Assembly: GCA_964530185.1 (NCBI GenBank)
Contig: CAZHBB010000048.1
Location: 1-20,569 of the forward strand
Length of the DNA stretch: 20,569 bases
Source: PWVB01 sp964530185
GTDB taxonomy: Bacteria; Chloroflexota; Anaerolineae; B4-G1; SLSP01
Reading direction: 5' to 3'
Part shown: piece after piece, positions 1 to 7,624 of the stretch
How the letters are laid out: each line of letters starts with the position of its first letter
Numbering within the stretch: the first letter of the stretch is position 1
Position numbers and translations under genes: made by a program
The notes under the pieces: model-generated
The model's database searches: none
Told to the model about the DNA's origin: nothing
What the model saw: only the letters and a program-made list of their open reading frames with translations

Positions 1-1
1 C

Positions 2-1573
2 CCCGGTGTGTTCCCTCGCTTCCTGCGTATCCCTGAGGAGGATCACGCCGACGGGGACGAAACGTGGGGACCAGAGTCGGTGGCGGACACCAACTTCGTG
101 TGGATCGAGGACGTGATCATCGCGAACCTGGACATGCTTTTCCCTGGGCTCCACGTGGTAGCTGCATATCCGTTCAGGGTGACACGAGACGCCGATCTGG
201 AGATCGAGGAGGATGAAGCCTCTGACCTCCTGGCTTCAATCGAACAAAGTGTTGGCATGCGCCAGTTTGGCTCTGCTGTGAGGTTGGAGGTCCACCAGGA
301 CATGCCCCGGGATATCCGTGACATCCTGTTGGAGAATCTGGGTATCGCCTCGTATCTTCTCTATACGGTGGATGGTCCAATTGGTCTCTCCCATCTGATG
401 CAGTTGACGGAACTCAACATGCCCGAGCTGAAGGACCCACCTTTCATCCCGTATGTCTCACCCTCGCTCTCTGGGGGGAAGAGTGTGTTCGCCGCGATCC
501 GCCAGCGGAAAAACATCTTGCTCTATCATCCTTATGATAGTTTCTCCCCGGTGGTGGACTTCTTGTTGGAGGCCGCAAGGGATCCCCAGGTGCTTGCCAT
601 CAAGCAGACGCTCTATCGTGTGGGCCCCAACGCCCCCGTGGTTGCGGCTCTGTTGGAAGCACGCGAGAACGGGAAGCAGGTGGCGGTGTTGGTAGAGCTT
701 AAAGCGCGTTTTGATGAGGAGAACAACATCGTCTGGGCCAAGGCGCTCGAGCGAGCTGGGGTCCATGTCATCTATGGATTGGTCGGGCTCAAGACCCACG
801 CGAAAGTCTGCATGGTTGTCCGTCGCGAACCTGAGGGGATCGTGCGCTATGTGCACCTGGGGACTGGGAACTACAATGCTGTGACAGCGCGCGTGTATAC
901 TGATCTAGGCTATTTCACGGTGGATCCAGACATTGGAGCCGACGTTTCGGACTTCTTCAACGCATTGACGGGGTATTCGAAGAAACAGAAGTATCGCAAG
1001 CTGATCGTCGCCCCGGGGGCGATGCGGCAGCAAATCATCGCGCGCGTGGAGCGCGAGATTGAGGTCCATCGTCGGCACGGAAACGGATATCTGGCGTTCA
1101 AGATGAATCAGCTCGTGGATCCAGATTGCATCAAGGCATTGTACCGTGCTTCACGGGCGGGTGTGAAAGTGGATCTGCAGGTACGGGGGACATGTTGCCT
1201 CAGACCGGGTGTCCCTGGTCTGAGCGAGAACATCACGATCACCTCTATCGTAGGCCGTTTCCTTGAGCATCCGCGGATCTACTACTTCCACAACAATGGC
1301 GATGAGGAAATCCTGCTGGGCAGTGCGGATCTGATGCCTCGCAACCTGGACCGACGTGTGGAGATCCTTTTCCCTGTTGAGGACGAGTGTCTTTTGAGGG
1401 CTATCCGTGACAAGATCCTTCGCGTTCACCTGCGAGACAATGTGCAGGCATGGAACCTGTTGCCGGATGGGACTTATGAACGGCGTCAGTCAACGGAGGG
1501 AGAGGAGCCTCTCAACTCGCAGCTCTGGATGATTGAGCATCGGGGCATCTGGGATTGTATAGACGCTGAGTAA
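2..1573 (+). CDS. ppk1: Polyphosphate kinase 1 (5' partial)
   Basis: PPK1 reversibly transfers the terminal phosphate of ATP to inorganic polyphosphate. About 523 codons are visible against roughly 700 in the family, so the N-terminal domain and true start lie before the window; the GTG at position 8 is only an internal valine. Counting from it, the phospholipase-D-like catalytic half is intact. KTHAK (His264), YVHLGTGNYN (His283) and FLEHPRIYYF (His421) correspond to E. coli PPK His435, His454 and His592, His435 being the phosphorylated residue. GSADLMPRNLDRR follows at 438-450, as usual. The C-terminus is complete and stops at a TAA, followed 25 bases later by a hairpin terminator. The gene converges on a frame encoding CYTH, CHAD and adenylate kinase domains, and adenylate kinase is a known functional partner of PPK1. 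The family call is very secure. Confidence 0.97.
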   Translation, partial: PGVFPRFLRIPEEDHADGDETWGPESVADTNFVWIEDVIIANLDMLFPGLHVVAAYPFRVTRDADLEIEEDEASDLLASIEQSVGMRQFGSAVRLEVHQDMPRDIRDILLENLGIASYLLYTVDGPIGLSHLMQLTELNMPELKDPPFIPYVSPSLSGGKSVFAAIRQRKNILLYHPYDSFSPVVDFLLEAARDPQVLAIKQTLYRVGPNAPVVAALLEARENGKQVAVLVELKARFDEENNIVWAKALERAGVHVIYGLVGLKTHAKVCMVVRREPEGIVRYVHLGTGNYNAVTARVYTDLGYFTVDPDIGADVSDFFNALTGYSKKQKYRKLIVAPGAMRQQIIARVEREIEVHRRHGNGYLAFKMNQLVDPDCIKALYRASRAGVKVDLQVRGTCCLRPGVPGLSENITITSIVGRFLEHPRIYYFHNNGDEEILLGSADLMPRNLDRRVEILFPVEDECLLRAIRDKILRVHLRDNVQAWNLLPDGTYERRQSTEGEEPLNSQLWMIEHRGIWDCIDAE

Positions 1574-1598
1574 CCTCTTTGTAACTACGGGTCTATTG

Positions 1599-1629
1599 AA
1601 AGCGAGGACCTGAAAAGGCCCTCGCTTTT
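1599..1629 (+). terminator. Intrinsic terminator after ppk1
   Basis: A 9-bp perfect stem (AAAGCGAGG at 1599-1607 pairing with CCTCGCTTT at 1620-1628) encloses a 12-base loop that can add three inner pairs. It ends in a short run of four T. It begins 26 bases after the ppk1 stop codon. The T-run is short, so termination may be partial. Confidence 0.75.
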
Positions 1630-1703
1630 CCACATCGTAAGCGTGGACGTTCACCATCTGGTCTCAGATGATCTTCCGTTGCTCTCCTCCAGAAAATGAA
1701 ATT

Positions 1704-1736
1704 CTCTCTTCCCCTGTCAAGACTGGGAGAAGAGAG
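1704..1736 (-). terminator. Probable terminator of the adenylate kinase transcript
   Basis: Read on the minus strand, CTCTCTT pairs with AAGAGAG (7 bp) and, past a two-base bulge, CCC pairs with GGG. A T-rich stretch, AATTTCATTTT, follows. It lies about 90 bases downstream of the adenylate kinase stop. The stem is imperfect and AT-poor only in its core, so this is a moderate call. The rest of the 250-base gap between the two convergent genes shows no convincing gene. Confidence 0.5.
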
Positions 1737-1823
1737 GGAACCACAATGTCCATCACGGTGTCGATCTTTGCACCAGACGGATTGTAAACCAAGGCTGTCT
1801 GCCCTCGGATCAACAGGCCGATG

Positions 1824-2492
1824 TCAGCCTAGGACCTTTTCGACTGCGTCTTTGAGAGCCTCGGTGACTTCGTCAATCGGCCGGTTGCCGTCAATGTGGA
1901 CCAACACCCCTTTACGATTGTAGTACTCGATGAGCGGCTGCGTCTGTTCCAGGTAGACCGTCAGGCGTCGACGCGCTGTTTCCTCTGTGTCGTCGTCTCG
2001 TTGATAGAGTTCGCCACCGCACTTGTCACACACCCCGGCAACCTTGGGGGGATTATATTTGATGTGATAGGTGGCGCCGCAGTCACGGCAGACACGGCGG
2101 CCCGTGATGCGGCTGATCAGCTCCTCCTCAGGCACCTGCAGATTGAGGACGAGATCGATAGCCGCCCCTTGCTCCTCCAGAGCCCGATCCAAAGCCGCAG
2201 CCTGGGCCAATGTGCGAGGAAATCCATCCAGTAATGCTCCACGAGCGCAGTCGGGGCGCGATAGGCGGTCCAAGACCATGGCAATAGTGATGTCATCGGG
2301 GACCAGCTCTCCCTTGTCCATATACACCTTGGCCTTGAGCCCCAGTTCAGTCTGGTTCTTCAGGTTGTAGCGAAAGAGATCGCCGCTTGCCACATGGGGC
2401 AGGTCGAGGATCTGTTGTAACCTCTCCGCCTGCGTACCCTTACCCGATGCAGGTGGGCCCATCAAAATCACATACGTTGGCTTTTGGGTCAT
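1824..2492 (-). CDS. adk: Adenylate kinase (internal start within the CYTH-CHAD frame)
   Basis: Adenylate kinase converts ATP + AMP to two ADP in the cytoplasm. From the ATG at 2490-2492 the product is 222 residues, the usual size for the long form with a full LID. Walker A GPPASGKGT is at 12-20, DGFPRT at 89-94, and the LID carries four zinc-binding cysteines (C135, C138, C155, C158) in a CxxC...CxxC arrangement. The internal ATG is preceded by a strong AAGGAGG with 9-base spacing and matches the normal N-terminus of free adenylate kinases, so independent translation is likely even though the upstream frame reads straight through. Adenylate kinase commonly sits in the ribosomal protein operon; its location behind CYTH-CHAD and opposite ppk1 is unusual. 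If no other adk exists in the genome, this is the essential copy. Confidence 0.93.
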   Translation of the reverse strand: MTQKPTYVILMGPPASGKGTQAERLQQILDLPHVASGDLFRYNLKNQTELGLKAKVYMDKGELVPDDITIAMVLDRLSRPDCARGALLDGFPRTLAQAAALDRALEEQGAAIDLVLNLQVPEEELISRITGRRVCRDCGATYHIKYNPPKVAGVCDKCGGELYQRDDDTEETARRRLTVYLEQTQPLIEYYNRKGVLVHIDGNRPIDEVTEALKDAVEKVLG

Positions 2493-4148
2493 GGTCTTGT
2501 TCCTCCTTGGGTCTGCTTCATTGGGGACATCCGTCCTATGCCGGGACCAGACCGATCTCATCAGCACACGCTGCTGCCGCTGCAGCAATGGCCGGGCCCC
2601 ATTATGCCAACAAGCATACCACAGATCCCGCGTTGCGGAATACAGCGCCTGGTAGCATGAGGTGTACGATCGAAGCAACCGTGCCCAGATGTCCCTCTGG
2701 AGCACCTGGTGCGAGAGGATGTCTGACTGTCGCGATGGAGGTTCCCACGTGCCGTACTCGTGGAGGGCCTGCAGGTGGGGCAGATTTGCCGCTATAGAGT
2801 CTAGCGCAGCGAGAGAGGTCTCCAGTTCAGTGAGGTAATGGCTGAGGGTGGGGAAAGGGATTTCATCGTCCAGAACTTCGTGAAAGGCGGCCAGCATGTG
2901 GTGTAACCGCCGGACCGTGTGTAATAGCGGTCTGCAGCCTGTCGGTGCGGGTTGAGAGGACGCCATGAACGTTTCACCTTCTGCCGTGCAGTGTGTGATT
3001 TCATCAGCAAGCCAATGTGCCAGGTCTGTATGGAACTGCGGCGCATGAGGGAGCCCCTTGGCCGGCTGATTCAGCCAGGTCCAGACGCTTTGCTTGAGTT
3101 TGGCGTATGCTGGGCCGGTCAGGAATCCTTGCAGATTTTCGTGATGGTGTCTGTATGCGATCTCCCATACCCGATGTAGTTCGACAAGATCGGACGCGCG
3201 CACGGAGGACTCAGCAGGGTTACACTCCATCTCTTTGAAGATCTCTGTCGCCCGCAGTGTCTCCGCTTCCCGCACGGCACGTTCTAGCGTTTTTCCGGTG
3301 GTTGGCTCAAGGCGGTCTTCGAACTGAGCTGAAACGTTCACTAACAGCACTCTGAGGCTCTGGATAGCTTCAAGCCACGTTTGGGCGTCGTCGCCCTCCC
3401 CTACGTAGGCGTTGGGCTCTGTAATCAGCATCTGCAGGAAGAGCGGTCGCATGGCGCGACGATATGCTTCAGCGGTTGGCTGATTCGGCTCTATCCCCCA
3501 CAGGCCAAGTGTCCTGGCCGTTGGGCTTTGGGGGATGGCGATGAAGACCGCGCGCTCGAATTTGGAGGTGGGTTGCCAGCTCAGGCCATCTATCTGGCTG
3601 AGGGCTTGTTGGATTGGCGTCAACTGGCTTACATCTGCGGAGCCGATGAGCTCGATCTCCAGTTCGAGAGAGGCTCGCTGGCTAGGGTCACCCTCGACGA
3701 TGAAGCGGTCTAGCGCCAACTCCGCAAGCGGGTCGCCCTGGGGATTGAGAAGAAGCCGGGTCATGCGTGTCTGTCGCAGGGCCAGGAGGGGGCTCAGGGA
3801 GAGGTCGCCGATCAGTCGCATTACCAGATCGTGCGGGGGAGTGTTCCCCCAGCCAGCGGGCCGTGTTGGGTCCACGTCGTGGAAAAGCGCCTCAAACTCC
3901 TCGCGCTGGTGGGCGGTGGCCAACCCTTGCGCCAACCCCTTGACCGTGATACGCTGTATAGTGTCAGTAACGCGCCAGCGGCAGGCGTATCCTGCTCTGA
4001 GCAGGCGGCCATCGGGTGTGTCCAGGTAAGTGTCGCGGAAAGAGCGTTGTTTGCTGTCGACAAGTGGGTAGGGTCCAAGGCATTGGAGTCTCTGCAACAG
4101 GTTGAACGTCTGAGGATCCAAGATGGCGTACTTGGCCTCAATCTCCAT
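1824..4148 (-). CDS. CYTH-CHAD-adenylate kinase single reading frame
   Basis: One open frame of 774 codons starts at an ATG (4146-4148) preceded by AAAGG, 8 bases upstream. Residues 1-205 are a CYTH triphosphate-tunnel domain: EIEAK (the ExExK metal/triphosphate signature, residues 2-6), YLDT, RWR, ITVKG, REEFE, ELALDRF, LELEIEL and SKFERA are in family order. Residues about 225-535 form a CHAD-like helical domain in two halves; the second keeps HTVRRLHH (410-417), the first is degenerate. CYTH-CHAD proteins such as E. coli YgiF hydrolyse inorganic triphosphate, and CHAD domains bind polyphosphate. Residues 553-774 are a full adenylate kinase (next entry). No stop codon separates the parts. 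Whether a 774-residue protein is made, a separate kinase, or both, cannot be told from sequence. The two domain families are secure; the fusion as a product is inference. Confidence 0.8.
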   Translation of the reverse strand: MEIEAKYAILDPQTFNLLQRLQCLGPYPLVDSKQRSFRDTYLDTPDGRLLRAGYACRWRVTDTIQRITVKGLAQGLATAHQREEFEALFHDVDPTRPAGWGNTPPHDLVMRLIGDLSLSPLLALRQTRMTRLLLNPQGDPLAELALDRFIVEGDPSQRASLELEIELIGSADVSQLTPIQQALSQIDGLSWQPTSKFERAVFIAIPQSPTARTLGLWGIEPNQPTAEAYRRAMRPLFLQMLITEPNAYVGEGDDAQTWLEAIQSLRVLLVNVSAQFEDRLEPTTGKTLERAVREAETLRATEIFKEMECNPAESSVRASDLVELHRVWEIAYRHHHENLQGFLTGPAYAKLKQSVWTWLNQPAKGLPHAPQFHTDLAHWLADEITHCTAEGETFMASSQPAPTGCRPLLHTVRRLHHMLAAFHEVLDDEIPFPTLSHYLTELETSLAALDSIAANLPHLQALHEYGTWEPPSRQSDILSHQVLQRDIWARLLRSYTSCYQALYSATRDLWYACWHNGARPLLQRQQRVLMRSVWSRHRTDVPNEADPRRNKTMTQKPTYVILMGPPASGKGTQAERLQQILDLPHVASGDLFRYNLKNQTELGLKAKVYMDKGELVPDDITIAMVLDRLSRPDCARGALLDGFPRTLAQAAALDRALEEQGAAIDLVLNLQVPEEELISRITGRRVCRDCGATYHIKYNPPKVAGVCDKCGGELYQRDDDTEETARRRLTVYLEQTQPLIEYYNRKGVLVHIDGNRPIDEVTEALKDAVEKVLG
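2502..2508 (-). promoter_or_regulatory. Ribosome binding site for internal adk start
   Basis: AAGGAGG on the minus strand, 9 bases from the adk ATG, close to a full Shine-Dalgarno match. It lies inside the open frame that runs on from CYTH-CHAD, where it would be read as Pro-Arg-Arg. It is the main evidence that adenylate kinase can be made as a separate protein. Confidence 0.75.
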
Positions 4149-4254
4149 ATGTTAGCCTTTGTCGGGTATATTTGGTGTCTCGATAGTAAGTATACCATAG
4201 CGCGCTGTTTCACGGAGATGACGCTGGGCGTGGTGATGGGAGGTTGAAGATCGA

Positions 4255-5031
4255 ATGGCAAGGTATCTCACACCTTCACCGTACCCCGTGGTTGTGGTGA
4301 TCGTTTCATCAGACACCGAGTGGCGGGTCAGCAGGCCGGAGATCCTTCGGGCTTTTCCTGGGGTGGTGCCATGTGCCGGTTCGTCCCCCTATGGTGAAGC
4401 CATAGGGGGAGACATCAAGGTGGGCGAACAAAGGCTGCATCTTGTGTTCCTGCATGGGGGCTGGGGCAAGATCAATGCCGCAGCCTCAGCTCAATACGCT
4501 ATCGATCGTTGGAGGCCAAACGTGCTGATCAACCTGGGCACATGCGGCGGGTTCGAGGGGGTGGTTGAGTTGGGGGAGATCTTGCTTGTCACGCGTACGA
4601 TCGTCTACGATATCGTGGAGCAGATGAGCGATCCGGACGCGGCGATCGCACACTACATCAGTGACCTGGATCTGGCTTGGCTTCAGCGGCCGTTTCCGCA
4701 GCCAGTACGGCAGGGATGGCTTGTCTCAGCGGACCGCGACCTGATAGGCGCTGAAGTCTCTGACCTCCATCGGCGGTTCGGTGCTCTGGGTGGGGATTGG
4801 GAGTCCGGTGCGATTGCGCATGTGGCAAAACGCAATGGGCTCGCCTGTCTCATCTTGCGCGGGGTTACAGACCTCGTGGGCGAATCGGGGAGTGAGGCTT
4901 ATGATGGGACGCTGGAGGTTTTCACCCGGCGCGCTGCTGAAGTCATGCGCGTCCTGATCACCTCTCTGGATCAGTGGCTCGCGTGCATGGATTGGTCCGC
5001 CCTCGCGGTAGATCTTGAGGGGGGACTGTGA
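4255..5031 (+). CDS. MTA/SAH nucleosidase-like phosphorylase-superfamily protein
   Basis: A 258-residue member of the PNP/UDP phosphorylase superfamily, closest in pattern to 5'-methylthioadenosine/S-adenosylhomocysteine nucleosidase, which cleaves adenine from by-products of SAM use. GGWGKINAAASAQ (68-80) and INLGTCGGF (92-100) are the phosphate/ribose loops. DWESGAIAHVAKRNGL (181-196) holds the nucleoside-binding glutamate E183, and RGVTDL ends in D206. The E183-to-D206 spacing of 23 equals that of E. coli MTAN E174-D197, and E22 is a candidate for the third catalytic acid. The ATG has GGGAGG 11 bases upstream. The substrate is not certain: futalosine and other purine nucleoside hydrolases look alike. 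The gene diverges from the CYTH-CHAD frame and its last 61 bases overlap the convergent DUF2344 gene. An 11-bp perfect hairpin lies in codons 44-52. Confidence 0.85.
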   Translation: MARYLTPSPYPVVVVIVSSDTEWRVSRPEILRAFPGVVPCAGSSPYGEAIGGDIKVGEQRLHLVFLHGGWGKINAAASAQYAIDRWRPNVLINLGTCGGFEGVVELGEILLVTRTIVYDIVEQMSDPDAAIAHYISDLDLAWLQRPFPQPVRQGWLVSADRDLIGAEVSDLHRRFGALGGDWESGAIAHVAKRNGLACLILRGVTDLVGESGSEAYDGTLEVFTRRAAEVMRVLITSLDQWLACMDWSALAVDLEGGL

Positions 5032-5723
5032 TGGTCATTCTCGGTCAGGATCAGGCCAGTACGAACGCACCGGCGGGGTAAATCCGCTAGCCCCAGTGCT
5101 TTTAACACTTCGTCGGGCCGACCTGTCGCGCCAGGTTGTGCTTTGAGCCTCATCGTCAGCGTGGTGCTGAGGTCATGGGGGTTCGATTCGGCGTTCAGTG
5201 AAAGCACGAGACCCCGGAGGTCGTATATCTGTCCACTGTGACGTCGCCCTCGTCGTGCCATCATCCACGACTCGGCTTGCATCAGCTCAGTCACCGCATT
5301 TGCGATTGCCTCTGGGGACCCTCCGAAGACCTGCACTCGATAGTCGGCAGCCGTCAACTGTTCTGAGAGAGCCGGCGTCTGTTCATCGACGGGGTCGACA
5401 GACACCACTGTGAGGTGAGGGGGCAGGACCCCAGCCACTGCCTGGGCTATCTGGTCCGCCGTACGGGGTTCGGTAAGCCAGAGGTCGAGAAGGTCCCGTT
5501 CGCTGCCACAACCCACGGGGAGCGGAGCGGCGAAATGCATCCGTGGGCGTGGGTTAAACCCCATGCTGTAGCGCAGAGGCAGACGGGCGCGTCTTAACGT
5601 GCGCTCCCAGATAGTACCGAGTTCCAATACTGAGACATATGCCAGCGCATAGGCGGTGGCAAAGGTTATGCGGAAGCGCATAGCCGCAAGCTGCCCGTGC
5701 TTTAGCGCTGGGGGATTGGACAT
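4971..5723 (-). CDS. DUF2344 / TIGR03936 radical SAM-linked protein
   Basis: A 250-residue protein of the family found next to, or fused with, TIGR03960 radical SAM proteins. The core MRFRITFATAYALAYVSVLEL then LRRARLPLRYSMGFNPRPRMHFAAPLPVG is highly typical. Its biochemical role is unknown. The ATG at 5721-5723 has GTGAGG 7 bases upstream and overlaps the end of the radical SAM gene by 22 bases, implying translational coupling. A second possible start is Met15 (ATG at 5679-5681), where most family members begin but which lacks a clear ribosome binding site. The last 20 or so residues (after about residue 230) are polar and look unlike the family core; they are encoded in the part that overlaps the convergent nucleosidase gene. 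It is the last gene of the tatA-dnaG-rpoD run. Confidence 0.9.
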   Translation of the reverse strand: MSNPPALKHGQLAAMRFRITFATAYALAYVSVLELGTIWERTLRRARLPLRYSMGFNPRPRMHFAAPLPVGCGSERDLLDLWLTEPRTADQIAQAVAGVLPPHLTVVSVDPVDEQTPALSEQLTAADYRVQVFGGSPEAIANAVTELMQAESWMMARRGRRHSGQIYDLRGLVLSLNAESNPHDLSTTLTMRLKAQPGATGRPDEVLKALGLADLPRRCVRTGLILTENDHHSPPSRSTARADQSMHASH

Positions 5724-7618
5724 TGCCAGGCCTCACGTCTCAGGGCGCCGAAATTGCGCAGGATACCACAGGCATGACACTGTTCGCGGCAGTCAATCAG
5801 TACCTCACCCTGCAGGCTGCGCTGATAATCTCGCAGGAGGAAAGTCTTCTCCACACCGCAGTGAAGGTGATCCCAGGGTAGAATCTCTGTGGTGGGCCGT
5901 CTACGGTAGAGGTAGAACATCTCCAATGCCTCACGATTCGGGAAAGCTGCGGATAGATCGCCGGGTCGTTCGGTCAGTGCTTCGCGCCATGCCGCATCGT
6001 TGCGCCATTCGTCCCACGCATCGAATCTGGCTCCCTTGCGCCAGGCAAGTTCCACTACGGCGTTCAGCCGCCGATCTCCACGGGCCAACAGGGCCTCGAG
6101 TCGTGTCTCTTCGTAGTGGTTCCAGGCCAGGCGCAGGCCGCGTCCGCGTAGTCCGCTTCTCAAGATCGCCTGTCGCCGTTTGATCGTCGCTGGGTCGGCC
6201 AGCGGCTCCCATTGGAAGACGGTGTGAGGCTTGGGGACGAAAGTGCTCACACTGATATGTACCTCGGTCTTGCGCCCCCCGATGTGATACCCGAGGCGAC
6301 GCACTTCCTGAGACAGATCTACGATGGCCTGGACATCAGCATCGGTCTCCGTGGGGAGGCCGATCATGAAGTACAGTTTGAGGGTGCGCCAGCCGCGTTT
6401 GAAGATCTCCTCCGCTACCGAGAGCATGGTGTTGGTTGCGATGTCTTTGTTGATGCGTCGCCGTAGAGACTCGCTCCCAGCCTCCGGTGCCAGGGTGATG
6501 CCGGACCGGCGTCCGTGGGTAAGCATATCCGCCAACTCGATAGAGAGACTGTCAATTCGCAGGCTGGGCAACGAGATCGATACATGGCGTCCTTCGAAGC
6601 GGGTAAGGAGTTGCCGCACCAGTTCATCGATATGGCTGTAGTCAGCCGAGGAGAGCGAGAGGAGCGCGAGCTCTTCGTAACCGGTGGCGTCGATGATGTC
6701 CTCGGCGGCCTTCACGATCTCAGCTACTGGACGCTCGCGGACGGGGCGCGTGATGGCTCCAGCCTGGCAGAAACGGCACCCGCGTGTGCATCCGCGTTGG
6801 ATTTCGATGACGGCTCGATTGTGGATGGTGTCTAGGTTGGGCACTAACTGTCGGATTGGGGACGGTGGCAAGGTAGGGACCAGGCGTTTCATGATAGGAG
6901 TTGGTGCATGAGGGTCAGTGGGCTCCATAGCCTTGAGGGTGCCATCTATCGCATAGCGAGGCTGGTAGAATCGTGGAATGTAAAGCCCAGGCACCTTGAG
7001 GAGAGCTCGAAGCTGTGCCTCACGCGGTGCGTGCGCCATCTCGATCATCACCTCAGACAGCTCCACAATCGCCTCCTCGGCCTCGCCGATCACGAAGAGG
7101 TCAAAGAAGTCGGTGATGGGTTCGGGGTTGAAAGTGCCATGCCCGCCGCCGATCACCAGCGGATGGCGCTCGTCCCGCTCTGCGCTGTGAAGCGGGATCC
7201 CCGCCAGGTTCAGGAGCTCTAGGGCGTTGGTGTAGAGATGTTCGTAGGCGACGCTGATGGCCAAGATGTCAAAATGTGCCACGGGGTGTCGGCTCTCCAT
7301 GCTGTACAGAGGGATGCCCGCTGCCTGCATGGCCTCGATCATGTCTGGCGCTGGCAGGTAGGTGCGTTGAGCCCAGATGTCGGCACGTTGATTCAGGATG
7401 TCGTATAAGATCATCAAGGCAAAGTTCGACATCCCCAGCTCGTAGAGGTCCGGGAATGCCAGGCATACCCGCAGAGCTACCTCCGTCCACTGTTTGGTGA
7501 CGGCGTTGTATTCACCCCCTACATATCGTCCAGGGCGACGCACGCGGTGCAACAGCGCTTCTATGCGTTCCCAGGGGATTGGGTGGGCGTCTCGGAGTAA
7601 GTGTGGATAACGGTGCAT
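5702..7618 (-). CDS. TIGR03960-family radical SAM protein
   Basis: A 638-residue radical SAM protein. The N-terminal part (about 50-200) resembles a B12-binding-type Rossmann domain: FPDLYELGMSNFAL, HFDILAISVAYEHLY, VIGGGHGTFNPEP, FVIGEAEEAI. The radical SAM core carries C277, C281 and C284 in RGCTRGCRFCQAG, the ligands of the 4Fe-4S cluster that cleaves SAM. A C-terminal region has CREQCHACGI, which may bind a further metal or cluster. The start ATG follows the yjbQ stop after only 6 bases and lacks a good ribosome binding site of its own, so coupling to yjbQ is likely. The reaction is unknown. In other genomes this gene and its DUF2344 partner often sit near ribonuclease E/G and ribosomal protein L21; here they sit behind rpoD instead. 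Confidence 0.93.
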   Translation of the reverse strand: MHRYPHLLRDAHPIPWERIEALLHRVRRPGRYVGGEYNAVTKQWTEVALRVCLAFPDLYELGMSNFALMILYDILNQRADIWAQRTYLPAPDMIEAMQAAGIPLYSMESRHPVAHFDILAISVAYEHLYTNALELLNLAGIPLHSAERDERHPLVIGGGHGTFNPEPITDFFDLFVIGEAEEAIVELSEVMIEMAHAPREAQLRALLKVPGLYIPRFYQPRYAIDGTLKAMEPTDPHAPTPIMKRLVPTLPPSPIRQLVPNLDTIHNRAVIEIQRGCTRGCRFCQAGAITRPVRERPVAEIVKAAEDIIDATGYEELALLSLSSADYSHIDELVRQLLTRFEGRHVSISLPSLRIDSLSIELADMLTHGRRSGITLAPEAGSESLRRRINKDIATNTMLSVAEEIFKRGWRTLKLYFMIGLPTETDADVQAIVDLSQEVRRLGYHIGGRKTEVHISVSTFVPKPHTVFQWEPLADPATIKRRQAILRSGLRGRGLRLAWNHYEETRLEALLARGDRRLNAVVELAWRKGARFDAWDEWRNDAAWREALTERPGDLSAAFPNREALEMFYLYRRRPTTEILPWDHLHCGVEKTFLLRDYQRSLQGEVLIDCREQCHACGILRNFGALRREAWQCPIPQR

Positions 7619-7624
7619 GGGGGC

